Assembly: GCA_964486925.1 (NCBI GenBank)
Contig: CAZAOY010000001.1
Location: 1-64,000, forward strand
Length of the DNA stretch: 64,000 nucleotides
Reading direction: 5' to 3'
Source: CAZAOY01 sp964486925
Lineage (GTDB): Bacteria > Bacillota > Clostridia > Oscillospirales > Ruminococcaceae
The notes beneath the pieces are model-generated. The model made no database searches. It worked only from the letters and a program-made list of their open reading frames with translations, and was not told the DNA's origin. Positions 24,280 through 33,620 of this stretch are shown piece by piece. Numbering within the stretch: position 1 is the first letter of the stretch; each line of letters opens with the position of its first letter. The translations under genes and the position numbers were made by a program.

Positions 24280-24750
24280 CTACCATCTGTAATGAGCAAA
24301 CGCTTTGTTTGCTTCTGCCATTCTGTGTGTATCATCACGTTTTTTGCAAGCTCCACCGGCACCGTTTTGTGCGTCCAGTAGTTCGTTAGCTAAACGTTCT
24401 TTCATTGTTCTTTCGTTACGGTTACGTGCATAGGTGATTAACCAACGAAGTCCCAGAGTTTGCCTTCTTTCAGGTCTTACCTCCATCGGTACTTGATAGG
24501 TTGCCCCACCAACACGACGAGCTTTAACTTCAAGCAGCGGCATAATGTTTTCTAAAGACGTTTCAAAAACTTCTAAAGGATCTTTGCCTGATTTTTCTTT
24601 GATGATGTCGAATGCACCATAAACGATATGTTGTGCAATACCTTTTTTACCGTCTAACATAACAGTGTTAATAAGACGTGTTACTTGTTTTGAATTGTAA
24701 AGCGGATCAGCTAAAACATCTCTTTTTGAAATATTACCTCTTCTTGGCAC
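24280..24750 (-). CDS. rpsG: 30S ribosomal protein S7
   Basis: S7 nucleates the 30S head and contacts mRNA and tRNA at the E site. I start it at a GTG at 24750 (VPRRGNISKRDV), because AAGGAGG lies 8 nt upstream and this gives exactly the usual 156 residues; an upstream in-frame ATG at 24768 overlaps that ribosome site. The core GGATYQVPMEVRPERRQTLG and the C-terminal FAHYRW are typical. It is 163 bp after rpsL. Confidence 0.98.
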   Translation of the reverse strand: MPRRGNISKRDVLADPLYNSKQVTRLINTVMLDGKKGIAQHIVYGAFDIIKEKSGKDPLEVFETSLENIMPLLEVKARRVGGATYQVPMEVRPERRQTLGLRWLITYARNRNERTMKERLANELLDAQNGAGGACKKRDDTHRMAEANKAFAHYRW

Positions 24751-24913
24751 TTTACTTCCCTCCTTCATAGAATGATATCATAGGTACTCGAAAGAAAATA
24801 CTCCCGTGAATACCGTAAATATGTATAACTAATTACACATATTAACTGGTATGAGTGCTGTTAAGGGCAATATAATATATATAAAGCCATTACGGCACTA
24901 TTATCGGTTTACG

Positions 24914-25342
24914 TTATTTCTTAGCGGCACCAGCTTTTGGACGTTTTGTTCCATATTTAGAACGTGATTGCTGTCTGTTGTTAACACCTTGTGCATCAAG
25001 CGTACCACGAACGATATGATAACGTACCCCTGGTAGGTCCTTAATACGACCGCCACGAATTAAAACAACGCTGTGTTCTTGAAGGTTGTGTCCAATACCA
25101 GGAATGTAAGCTGTTACTTCTTGGCTATTAGATAGTCTAACCCTGGCTGCTTTTCTAAGTGCTGAGTTTGGTTTTTTTGGTGTCATTGTTCTAACAGAAG
25201 TACAAACTCCACGTTTTTGAGGTGAGCTTTTGTCGGTTAACTCTTTTCTCATAGAGTTATAACCCTTCTGTAACGCAGGAGCAGTCGATTTCTTGTTAGC
25301 AACAGATCTACCTGTTCTAACTAGCTGGTTAAATGTAGGCAT
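24914..25342 (-). CDS. rpsL: 30S ribosomal protein S12
   Basis: A 142-residue S12, which shapes the decoding centre. The conserved TPKKPNSALRK and IRGGRIKDLPGVRYH loops are intact, with lysines at the two positions where streptomycin-resistance changes usually occur. The C-terminus is Lys/Ala-rich, as in other Firmicutes. It is the first gene of the rpsL-rpsG-fusA unit, with a promoter at 25453-25481. Confidence 0.98.
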   Translation of the reverse strand: MPTFNQLVRTGRSVANKKSTAPALQKGYNSMRKELTDKSSPQKRGVCTSVRTMTPKKPNSALRKAARVRLSNSQEVTAYIPGIGHNLQEHSVVLIRGGRIKDLPGVRYHIVRGTLDAQGVNNRQQSRSKYGTKRPKAGAAKK

Positions 25343-25452
25343 CCTATACCTCCTTATTTTATTATTTACCTAATAGTATACCATCTTTTAGAGATTTTAC
25401 ACCATTAGATTTATATAAAGGTTTATTTATAACAAAAAAACCCGTACATCTA

Positions 25453-25481
25453 ATTATGCACTAAAAACCTCTTTTTGTCAA
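25453..25481 (-). promoter_or_regulatory. str operon promoter inside the rpoC terminator
   Basis: On the minus strand TTGACA (25476-25481), 17-bp spacer and CATAAT (25453-25458) form a strong promoter 111 bp before rpsL. The -35 occupies the loop of the rpoC terminator hairpin and the spacer is largely its second arm. Confidence 0.75.
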
Positions 25482-25492
25482 GAGGTTTTTAG
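25461..25492 (-). terminator. rpoC terminator
   Basis: An 11-bp perfect stem, CTAAAAACCTC (25461-25471) with GAGGTTTTTAG (25482-25492), lies 15 bp after the rpoC stop codon. The T-run is part of the distal arm on the minus strand, so it may be a leaky terminator. Confidence 0.7.
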
Positions 25493-25507
25493 TAGAAGTT
25501 TATTTAG

Positions 25508-28500
25508 TTAATTAACCATATTTTGTGCACTTTGATGCATGTGTGATGGTTCATGCTTTGTAGAAGCTATCTCAACGTTTCTATAGCAGTTCATACCGGT
25601 TCCCGCCGGTACAAGCTTACCGATAATAACGTTTTCCTTAAGCCCAACAAGTGGGTCAACGTTTCCTTTAATCGCCGCTTCGGTAAGAACTCTGGTGGTT
25701 TCTTGGAAGGAAGCCGCAGATAGGAAGCTGTCGGTTGCAAGAGATGCCTTTGTAATACCTAGCAGTACAGGTATATACTCTGCTTGACGAAGGTTTAACT
25801 CTCCGTTTGCCACACGTTCCTCAATCTTTTGGTTATGCTTAATAAGCTCGGACCTGTCAACAAGCGCACCAGGCAGAAGCTCGGTATCGTATGCTTCCAG
25901 TAAGCGCACCTTTCTCATCATCTGGCGAACGATAACCTCGATATGCTTATCGTTGATATCAACCCCTTGTAGACGGTAAACCTTTTGAACCTCACCGATA
26001 AGATAGTTTTGAACCTCAAGTTCACCCTTAACCGCAAGTACATCATGCGGATTAACCGGTCCTTCGGTAAGCGCTTCACCCTTTTCAACGTAAGCACCTT
26101 CCTCAACTCTAATCCTAAAGCCGTAAGGTATGGAGAACTCTCTCTTCTCACCGTCGTCACCATCTATATAGATATATCTGGTACGTTTAACCTCGCCCAT
26201 AGAAACCTTACCCGCAATATCGGTAATGATTGCAGAGTTTTTAGGGCGTCGTCCTTCAAATAGCTCCTCGATCCTTGGAAGACCCTGTGTGATATCTTCG
26301 GCGTTAGCGATACCGCCTGTGTGGAAGGTACGCATTGTAAGCTGTGTTCCAGGCTCACCGATAGACTGAGCGGCGATAACCCCAACCGCTTCACCAATAG
26401 CAACAGGATTTCCGTTAGCAAGGTTAGCACCATAGCATTTAGTACATACCCCTTGCTTCGCTTGACAGGTAAGGACAGACCTAATTCTAATCTTCTGTTC
26501 TTTGCCTGCTTTTTCAAGCTCGTTTATAATAACCTTGATATCCTTCTCGTCAAGAAGCTTCTTGCGGGTTATTAACACCTCGCCGGTAGCTTCACAGATA
26601 AAGTCCTCTGCTAGATATCTACCCATTAAACGTTCTTCAAACGGCTCGATCATCTCTTTGCCTTCGGTTATAGCATAAACCTCGATACCGCCATGGGTGT
26701 CACAGTCATCCTGACGGATGATAACATCCTGCGATACGTCAACAAGTCGTCTGGTTAGATATCCTGAGTCAGCGGTTCTAAGCGCTGTATCCGCAAGTCC
26801 CTTACGAGCACCACGAGAGGATATAAAGTACTCAAGAATGTTTAGACCTTCACGGTAGTTTGCGCGGATAGGTACCTCAATTGTCTTACCGGAGGTATTA
26901 GCGATAAGTCCACGCATACCAGCCAGCTGTCTAATCTGGTTAATACTACCACGAGCTCCGGAGTCCGCCATCATAAAGATAGGATTGTATTTATCCAGAT
27001 TCTTTTGAAGCTCTTTAGTAACCTCATCGGTAGTCTTGTTCCAGGTTTCAAAGATGTGTCTTGAACGTTCTTCCTTAGAGATTAACCCTCTTTGGAACTG
27101 TTTGTTTAACACTTCAATGGTGTTTTCTGCTTCCTCTAAAAGCTCTTTCTTTTTAGGTGGGATAACCGCATCACAAACCGCAACCGTTACCGCGCCCCTT
27201 GTAGAGTACTTAAAGCCCTGTGCCTTAATCATATCAAGCACTTCCGCTGTAGTAGCCGTGCCGTGAACCTTGATACATTTATCGATAATCTCTCCAAGTT
27301 GTTTCTTACCAACAAGGAAGTCAACCTCAAGCTTAAACGCGTTCTCCGGATCGGTTCTATCGACAAAACCTAAATCCTGCGGAATTGGCATGTTAAATAT
27401 TACCCTACCGATGGTAGTATCGATAATGCGGGTTTTTGATACGCCGTTAATGGTTTTAGATACCCTAACTCGGATTTTAGCGTGAAGGGTTATAACACCT
27501 TCGTTATAAGCCATTAAGGCTTCGTTTACATCTCTAAATACCTTGCCTTCACCAGGATCATTATCCTTGCAGATCGTTAGATAGTACGATCCTAGAATCA
27601 TATCCTGTGTCGGTACAGCAACCGGACGACCGTCTGATGGTTTTAGAATGTTGTTAGCAGAGAGCATTAGAAAACGTGCTTCTGCTTGCGCTTCGGCGGA
27701 TAGAGGTACGTGTACCGCCATCTGGTCACCGTCAAAGTCAGCGTTAAACGCTGTACATACAAGTGGGTGAAGCTTTAACGCTCTACCCTCAACAAGGATT
27801 GGTTCAAACGCTTGGATACCAAGTCTATGAAGTGTTGGTGGTCTGTTAAGAAGCACAGGGTGGTCTTTGATTACCACCTCTAGGGCATCCCATACCTTAG
27901 TATCTGCCTTCTCAACCATCTTTCTAGCATTCTTGATGTTGTTAGATACCCCGACATCAACCAGACGTTTCATTACAAACGGCTTAAATAGCTCTAGAGC
28001 CATCTCTTTTGGTAGACCACATTGATACATCTTAAGCTCAGGCCCTACAACGATAACCGAACGACCGGAATAGTCAACACGCTTACCTAGTAGGTTTTGT
28101 CTGAATCGACCCTGTTTACCCTTTAGCATATCCGATAAAGATTTTAGCGGACGGTTGTTAGGCCCTGTAACAGGACGGCCACGTCTGCCGTTATCGATTA
28201 GGGTATCCACCGCCTCTTGAAGCATACGTTTTTCATTACGCACGATAATATCAGGCGCGTGAAGCTCAAGCAGCCTTTTTAGACGGTTGTTTCTGTTAAT
28301 TACCCGACGGTATAGATCATTAAGGTCAGAGGTCGCAAAACGTCCGCCGTCTAGCTGAACCATAGGCCTTATATCAGGCGGTATTACAGGAACGGTGTCT
28401 AGAATCATCCATTCAGGACGGTTTCCCGATACCCTAAATGCTTCGATAACCTCAAGCCGCTTTAACACCCTAACACGCTTTTGACCTTGAGAGTTGTCAA

Positions 28501-29080
28501 GCTCATACTTTAATGTCTTAGACAGCTCATCCAGATCAAGTCCTTCCAGTAGCTCCTTAATAGCCTCTGCGCCCATGCCTACTCTAAAGTTGTTTCCATA
28601 AAGCTCTCTAGCCTCCATGTACTCCTTCTCGGTAAGCAGGTTGTTCTTTTCTAGCGCTGATGTCCCTGGATCTAGTACGATGTACTTAGAGAAGTATAAA
28701 ACCTCCTCTAGTCTACGCGGGGAGATGTTAAGCGCTAGGCCCATCCGTGATGGAATCCCTTTAAAGTACCAGATGTGTGATACAGGGGCGGCAAGCTCGA
28801 TGTGACCCATACGTTCACGTCTAACCTTAGCGCGTGTTACCTCAACCCCACATTTATCACAAATCTTACCCTTAAACCGAAGTCGTTTGTACTTACCGCA
28901 GTAACATTCCCAGTCCTTCATAGGGCCAAAGATAGTTTCGCAGAATAGTCCTTCTCTTTCGGGTTTTAGAGTTCTATGATTAATGGTTTCGGGCTTTTTA
29001 ACTTCGCCGTAAGACCATTCTTTTATCTGTGCAGGAGACGCAAGTCCTATCTTAATGGATTCAAAAGTATTAAACTCCAT
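25508..29080 (-). CDS. rpoC: DNA-directed RNA polymerase subunit beta'
   Basis: A 1190-residue beta' subunit. The N-terminal zinc ribbon is CYCGKYKRLRFKGKICDKCG, the catalytic Mg-binding loop is NADFDGDQM, and the second zinc site (CQAKQGVCTKCYG) lies near residue 888. The bridge-helix/trigger-loop region (ARKGLADTALRTADSGYLTRRLVDV, in parts) is intact. No large lineage-specific insertion is apparent at this length. The gap to rpoB is 191 bp and carries a small hairpin (29170-29190). Confidence 0.99.
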   Translation of the reverse strand: MEFNTFESIKIGLASPAQIKEWSYGEVKKPETINHRTLKPEREGLFCETIFGPMKDWECYCGKYKRLRFKGKICDKCGVEVTRAKVRRERMGHIELAAPVSHIWYFKGIPSRMGLALNISPRRLEEVLYFSKYIVLDPGTSALEKNNLLTEKEYMEARELYGNNFRVGMGAEAIKELLEGLDLDELSKTLKYELDNSQGQKRVRVLKRLEVIEAFRVSGNRPEWMILDTVPVIPPDIRPMVQLDGGRFATSDLNDLYRRVINRNNRLKRLLELHAPDIIVRNEKRMLQEAVDTLIDNGRRGRPVTGPNNRPLKSLSDMLKGKQGRFRQNLLGKRVDYSGRSVIVVGPELKMYQCGLPKEMALELFKPFVMKRLVDVGVSNNIKNARKMVEKADTKVWDALEVVIKDHPVLLNRPPTLHRLGIQAFEPILVEGRALKLHPLVCTAFNADFDGDQMAVHVPLSAEAQAEARFLMLSANNILKPSDGRPVAVPTQDMILGSYYLTICKDNDPGEGKVFRDVNEALMAYNEGVITLHAKIRVRVSKTINGVSKTRIIDTTIGRVIFNMPIPQDLGFVDRTDPENAFKLEVDFLVGKKQLGEIIDKCIKVHGTATTAEVLDMIKAQGFKYSTRGAVTVAVCDAVIPPKKKELLEEAENTIEVLNKQFQRGLISKEERSRHIFETWNKTTDEVTKELQKNLDKYNPIFMMADSGARGSINQIRQLAGMRGLIANTSGKTIEVPIRANYREGLNILEYFISSRGARKGLADTALRTADSGYLTRRLVDVSQDVIIRQDDCDTHGGIEVYAITEGKEMIEPFEERLMGRYLAEDFICEATGEVLITRKKLLDEKDIKVIINELEKAGKEQKIRIRSVLTCQAKQGVCTKCYGANLANGNPVAIGEAVGVIAAQSIGEPGTQLTMRTFHTGGIANAEDITQGLPRIEELFEGRRPKNSAIITDIAGKVSMGEVKRTRYIYIDGDDGEKREFSIPYGFRIRVEEGAYVEKGEALTEGPVNPHDVLAVKGELEVQNYLIGEVQKVYRLQGVDINDKHIEVIVRQMMRKVRLLEAYDTELLPGALVDRSELIKHNQKIEERVANGELNLRQAEYIPVLLGITKASLATDSFLSAASFQETTRVLTEAAIKGNVDPLVGLKENVIIGKLVPAGTGMNCYRNVEIASTKHEPSHMHQSAQNMVN

Positions 29081-29169
29081 ATAATGTACTCCTTTTCTTG
29101 ATCATTTTATACTCATTTAATCTAAAGATCACCAAAGGCAATCTTTAAACGTGAGGAGTGCCCTAGGTT

Positions 29170-29190
29170 GCCACCCCTAAAAGAGGTGGC
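29170..29190. repeat. Hairpin between rpoB and rpoC
   Basis: GCCACC (29170-29175) pairs with GGTGGC (29185-29190). There is no U-run, so it is more likely an RNA-processing or stability element in the rpoB-rpoC transcript than a terminator. Confidence 0.5.
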
Positions 29191-29271
29191 GCACCAAAGC
29201 ACGGTGTAAGCAACCAATTAATATAACAGCAAAGCTTAAATTATATAAGTTGGAAGTTTAAGGTATAGATG

Positions 29272-32200
29272 TTATATTAACTCTGTCAGCTCGGCTTTTT
29301 CTTCTAATTCATCATCCAAACTAAAGAGATCTTCGTCATCTAAATCATCCTCATCCAGATCCTCATCGTCTATATCGTCCGGACCATCTATCATTACATC
29401 GTCCAGATTTAGATCGTTAATATATTCTTCTTCCATTATAGGCTCTAATCCCATGTCATCTTCATCATCAAAGTTCTGCTCTAGGTTAATCTCCTGATTA
29501 TCCTTATCCAGCACCCTCATGTCAAGACCTAATGACTGTAACTCTTTAATAAGCACCTTAAACGATTCAGGTACACCAGGCTTAGGAACGTTTTGACCCT
29601 TAACGATAGCCTCATACGTTTTAACCCTACCTTCAACGTCATCGGATTTAACCGTTAGAATCTCTTGAAGGGTATATGCCGCACCGTATGCTTCAAGTGC
29701 CCAAACTTCCATCTCCCCAAATCTCTGTCCGCCAAACTGCGCCTTACCACCTAATGGCTGTTGTGTTACAAGCGAGTATGGACCGGTAGAACGTGCATGG
29801 ATCTTATCATCAACAAGGTGATGTAGTTTTAAGAAGTACATATATCCAACGGTAACAGGGTTATCGAACTTATCGCCTGTTCTTCCGTCGTATAGCTCAG
29901 TTTTGCCGTCCTCACGAAGCCCTGCTTCAAGTAGACAGTCACGGATATCAGCTTCCTTTGCCCCATCGAATACAGGGGTCATCATCTTCCAGCCTAGCGT
30001 TCTGGCCGCATATCCTAAGTGAACCTCAAGTACCTGACCGATGTTCATACGTGAAGGTACACCTAGAGGGTTTAGTACGATATCAAGCGGTGTTCCGTCT
30101 GGTAAGAAAGGCATATCCTCCTGTGGAAGTATACGAGAAACAACCCCTTTGTTACCATGACGACCCGCCATCTTATCCCCTACAGAGATCTTTCTCTTTT
30201 GGGCAATATAACAGCGTACAATCATGTTAACACCAGGACTTAGCTCATCGCAGTTAGCTCTGGTAAATACCTTAACGTCAACGATAATACCCGATTCACC
30301 GTGTGGAACTCTAAGGGAGGTATCTCTAACCTCACGTGCCTTCTCACCAAAGATTGCACGAAGTAGCTTTTCCTCTGCGGTAGGATCGGTTTCACCCTTA
30401 GGTGTTACCTTACCTACAAGGATATCCCCTGCATGAACCTCCGCACCGATACGGATTATACCCTGCTCGTTAAGATCCTTAAGCGCATCCTCACCGACAT
30501 TTGGGATATCTCTGGTAATCTCTTCCGCACCAAGCTTTGTATCTCTTGCTTCGGTTTCATACTCTTCGATATGGATAGAGGTGTAAACGTCATCTCTTAC
30601 TATCTTCTCATTAATAAGGATGGCATCCTCGTAGTTATAACCTTCCCAGGTCATAAATCCGATAAGCGCATTTTTACCAAGGCTTATCTCACCGTTACAG
30701 GTAGACGGCCCGTCCGCCAAAACGTCCCCAACATTGATCTCTTGACCCTTGTTAACTATAGGACGCTGATTTGTACAGGTTCCCTGGTTTGAACGTAAGA
30801 ACTTAATTAGGTTGTAGGTTACCCTTCTGCCTTCGTCTGTTACGATAACAATCTCATTAGCGGTAACTCTATCGATAACACCCTTGTGCTTAGATACAAC
30901 AACAACACCCGAGTCCACCGCCGCCTTGTATTCCATCCCTGTACCAACTACAGGAGAATCGGTTTTCAGTAGCGGCACGGCTTGACGCTGCATGTTCGAT
31001 CCCATTAGTGCACGGTTTGCGTCATCGTTTTCAAGGAATGGAATCATAGCGGTCGCTACCGATACAACCATCTTAGGAGATACGTCCATAAAGTCGATGT
31101 TTTCGCGGTCGGTTTCTAAAATCTCCGCCTTGTATCTACCCTTAACACGTTTTCTTTCAAACTTGTTATCTTCAGTAACAGGCTCATTTGCCTGCGCTAC
31201 AACATAGTTATCCTCAACATCCGCTGTCATATATACAACTTCGTCCAGAATTTCACCTGTCTGCTTGTCAACCCTGCGGTACGGTGCTTCGATAAAGCCG
31301 TATTCATTTATCCTAGCAAAGGATGCAAGGTAGGAGATAAGCCCGATGTTTGGTCCTTCTGGGGTTTCGATAGGGCACATACGACCATAGTGGGTGTAGT
31401 GTACATCTCGAACCTCGAATGCCGCTCTATCTCTTGATAGACCACCAGGACCTAGTGCAGATAGACGTCTTTTATGGGTAAGCTCAGCAAGTGGGTTGGT
31501 CTGATCCATAAACTGTGATAGTGGGGAAGATCCAAAAAACTCCTTAATAGAAGCTACCACAGGACGGATGTTTACTAGTGTTTGCGGGGTTATAATGTCC
31601 ATCTCTTGGGATTGTAGTGACATTCTTTCCTTAATAACCCTCTCCATCCTGCTAAAACCAATTCTAAATTGATTTTGAAGTAGTTCGCCAACAGAACGAA
31701 CCCTTCTGTTTCCAAGATGGTCGATATCATCGATAACACCAACATTGTAGGACAGATTGTTAATATAGTTAATAGACGCAAAGATATCATCTTTGATAAT
31801 ATGCTTTGGCATTAATTCGTGCAGACGTTTCTTTACAAGCTGTTGTAGCTCATCCTTATCCTGGGCTTCCACTAAAATTTCTTTTAGTATCTTAAATCTA
31901 ACCTTTTCATTTACACCACAAGCCACCTTATCAAGCTCTGGCGCAAAATCTTCAATGTTAACCATACCGTTAGAGATAACCTTAACAACACGGTCGTTCT
32001 CCTCTATCCTTATAAAGGCAGTGTCAACTCCGGCTTTTTCAATCTCCATTGCAAGCTCACGGTTAACCTTTTGACCAGCTTCGGCAATAATTTCGCCGGT
32101 TAACTCATTAATAATAGGTGCATCCAGTACAAAGCCTTCTAGCCTATGACCGATACTAAGCTTTTTGTTATATTTATATCTACCAACCCTCGATAGGTCG

Positions 32201-33066
32201 TAGCGGTATTCGTTAAATAGCAGAGGAACAAGATGTTTTACAGCACTTTCAAGGGTAGGAGGCTCGCCTGGACGTAGCTTTCTGTACATCTCCAGTAGAG
32301 CTTCCTCACCGTTTTTGGTGGTATCCTTGTTGTTAAGGGTAGCTACAAGACGCTCGTCCTCACCAAATACATCAAAGATCTCGTAATCAACACCTTGAAA
32401 TTTAGTGATAGCTTGGGTGTAATCCACGCTAAACTCCTCCGGAGAGATGTCATCTCTGATCATTAGAAGCGCTTTAATAAATATAGTAATTGGAATTTTT
32501 CTGTTTTTGTCTATCCTAATATAGAAGAAATCGTTTGAGTCTGTTTCATATTCAAGCCAAGCACCACGGTTTGGGTTTATGGTTGAGGTAAACAGCTTTT
32601 TACCGGTTTTATCGTAAGACTGGCTAAAGTAAACCCCAGGAGATCTTACTAGCTGTGATACAATAACACGTTCAGCACCATTAATTACAAAGGTACCGCT
32701 TTCGGTCATCTTAGGGAAATCCCCCATATAGATCTCTTGAATTTTAACCTCGCCTGTTTCCTTGTTTTGCAGCCTTGCGGTAACTCTAAGCGGTGAGGCA
32801 TAGGTAGCATCACGTTCTTTACATTCTTCAACGGTATATTTAGGTCTTTCGTCTAACCGATAGTCAACAAAATCCAAAACAAGGTTGCCTGCAAAATCTG
32901 TAATCGCCGCAACATCGTTAAAAACCTCTTTAAGCCCCTCTGATAAAAACCACTCATAGGATTTTTTCTGAACTTCAATAAGGTTTGGCATGGTTAGTAC
33001 TTCGTTAATCCTGGCAAAACTCATACGGGTATTTGTCCCAAGCTTGACCGGTTTTACCTTTACCAT
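29272..33066 (-). CDS. rpoB: DNA-directed RNA polymerase subunit beta
   Basis: A 1264-residue beta subunit. The rifampicin region reads GSSPLSQFMDQTNPLAELTH then KRRLSALGPGGL: the residues most often changed in resistance (Gln, Asp, His, Ser at the positions equivalent to E. coli 513, 516, 526, 531) are the sensitive types, while position 510 is Pro. The C-terminus carries an unusually long acidic tail of about 65 residues, rich in Asp and Glu, after the conserved core. No rplJ/rplL genes precede it, unlike many bacteria. A consensus promoter at 33436-33464 gives it a leader of about 360 nt. Confidence 0.99.
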   Translation of the reverse strand: MVKVKPVKLGTNTRMSFARINEVLTMPNLIEVQKKSYEWFLSEGLKEVFNDVAAITDFAGNLVLDFVDYRLDERPKYTVEECKERDATYASPLRVTARLQNKETGEVKIQEIYMGDFPKMTESGTFVINGAERVIVSQLVRSPGVYFSQSYDKTGKKLFTSTINPNRGAWLEYETDSNDFFYIRIDKNRKIPITIFIKALLMIRDDISPEEFSVDYTQAITKFQGVDYEIFDVFGEDERLVATLNNKDTTKNGEEALLEMYRKLRPGEPPTLESAVKHLVPLLFNEYRYDLSRVGRYKYNKKLSIGHRLEGFVLDAPIINELTGEIIAEAGQKVNRELAMEIEKAGVDTAFIRIEENDRVVKVISNGMVNIEDFAPELDKVACGVNEKVRFKILKEILVEAQDKDELQQLVKKRLHELMPKHIIKDDIFASINYINNLSYNVGVIDDIDHLGNRRVRSVGELLQNQFRIGFSRMERVIKERMSLQSQEMDIITPQTLVNIRPVVASIKEFFGSSPLSQFMDQTNPLAELTHKRRLSALGPGGLSRDRAAFEVRDVHYTHYGRMCPIETPEGPNIGLISYLASFARINEYGFIEAPYRRVDKQTGEILDEVVYMTADVEDNYVVAQANEPVTEDNKFERKRVKGRYKAEILETDRENIDFMDVSPKMVVSVATAMIPFLENDDANRALMGSNMQRQAVPLLKTDSPVVGTGMEYKAAVDSGVVVVSKHKGVIDRVTANEIVIVTDEGRRVTYNLIKFLRSNQGTCTNQRPIVNKGQEINVGDVLADGPSTCNGEISLGKNALIGFMTWEGYNYEDAILINEKIVRDDVYTSIHIEEYETEARDTKLGAEEITRDIPNVGEDALKDLNEQGIIRIGAEVHAGDILVGKVTPKGETDPTAEEKLLRAIFGEKAREVRDTSLRVPHGESGIIVDVKVFTRANCDELSPGVNMIVRCYIAQKRKISVGDKMAGRHGNKGVVSRILPQEDMPFLPDGTPLDIVLNPLGVPSRMNIGQVLEVHLGYAARTLGWKMMTPVFDGAKEADIRDCLLEAGLREDGKTELYDGRTGDKFDNPVTVGYMYFLKLHHLVDDKIHARSTGPYSLVTQQPLGGKAQFGGQRFGEMEVWALEAYGAAYTLQEILTVKSDDVEGRVKTYEAIVKGQNVPKPGVPESFKVLIKELQSLGLDMRVLDKDNQEINLEQNFDDEDDMGLEPIMEEEYINDLNLDDVMIDGPDDIDDEDLDEDDLDDEDLFSLDDELEEKAELTELI

Positions 33067-33360
33067 AGGCTACACACTCCATTCTTTTTCGTATAAATAC
33101 ATATGTGCTTGTAAAACAACATAATATACCTATCTCAACAGGGTATTATAATTTTACAAACACATATCCATCGCAAACTTATATATATTAAGATATATAA
33201 TATCAGATAATTCTCCACTACGCAAAGAAAGATAGCAGAAAACAAACATCTAAATAATTACACAGATAAAATATATCTTCCTATCTAAAACCCAATAAAA
33301 TACAGATAATAGGTTTATTAAGATAAATTTGCGGTTTTTTACGTTTATTTGTAAAAACTA

Positions 33361-33389
33361 TTGTAATTTATTTAAATATGTGTTATACT
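33361..33389 (+). promoter_or_regulatory. Rightward promoter facing the rpoB promoter
   Basis: TTGTAA (33361-33366), 17-bp spacer, TATACT (33384-33389). Its transcript would start near 33396 and run through the rpoB promoter to the terminator at 33488. Confidence 0.5.
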
Positions 33390-33435
33390 ACTATTAATAG
33401 TCATAATATACTCACACATTTTGATACAGTATATT

Positions 33436-33464
33436 ATTATAACACATAAGGCACTATTTGTCAA
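33436..33464 (-). promoter_or_regulatory. Consensus rpoB-rpoC promoter
   Basis: On the minus strand TTGACA (33459-33464), 17-bp spacer, TATAAT (33436-33441): a perfect sigma-A match. The start near 33429 gives a leader of about 360 nt before the rpoB ATG. The leader is very AT-rich and I see no obvious ORF in it. Confidence 0.85.
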
Positions 33465-33487
33465 TTCAACTTAATTAACAAAGTTTA

Positions 33488-33516
33488 CCCACGCTATTGC
33501 GTGGGTTTTGTGTTTT
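33488..33516 (+). terminator. Intrinsic terminator on the plus strand
   Basis: CCCACGC (33488-33494), loop TATT, GCGTGGG (33499-33505), then TTTTGTGTTTT. No annotated rightward gene precedes it, which is why a small RNA is proposed. Confidence 0.8.
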
Positions 33517-33577
33517 CGCACAACTAAGTATAGAATAGTGGGTTTTTAAGGTTAAGAAAGCGGTAACTATTAGGTAC

Positions 33578-33606
33578 TTTACATTGCGTGAAAAATATGG
33601 TAGAAT
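33578..33606 (+). promoter_or_regulatory. Promoter of the siroheme-reductase/metal-uptake unit
   Basis: TTTACA (33578-33583), 17-bp spacer, TAGAAT (33601-33606). Transcription from about 33613 gives a leader of about 100 nt containing the structure at 33621-33674. Confidence 0.65.
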
Positions 33607-33620
33607 AAACACATAAGGTC

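Larger units (their letters stand above)
33396..33516 (+). ncRNA. Candidate small RNA antisense to the rpoB start region
   Basis: A promoter at 33361-33389 and an intrinsic terminator at 33488-33516 bracket about 120 nt with no convincing ORF. The RNA would overlap the first nucleotides of the leftward rpoB transcript and the rpoB promoter itself. This is inferred only from the promoter-terminator pairing. Confidence 0.35.

Noticed and set aside
29958..31207. Several ORFs of 70-119 codons on the plus strand inside rpoB
   Set aside because: They lie antisense to a fully conserved rpoB frame, have no ribosome sites I would trust and no recognisable domains. They are codon-bias shadows.
30900..31550. 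Possible rifampicin-resistance change in rpoB
   Set aside because: The positions most often altered carry the sensitive residues. Pro at the position equivalent to E. coli 510 is more likely a lineage difference than a resistance change.
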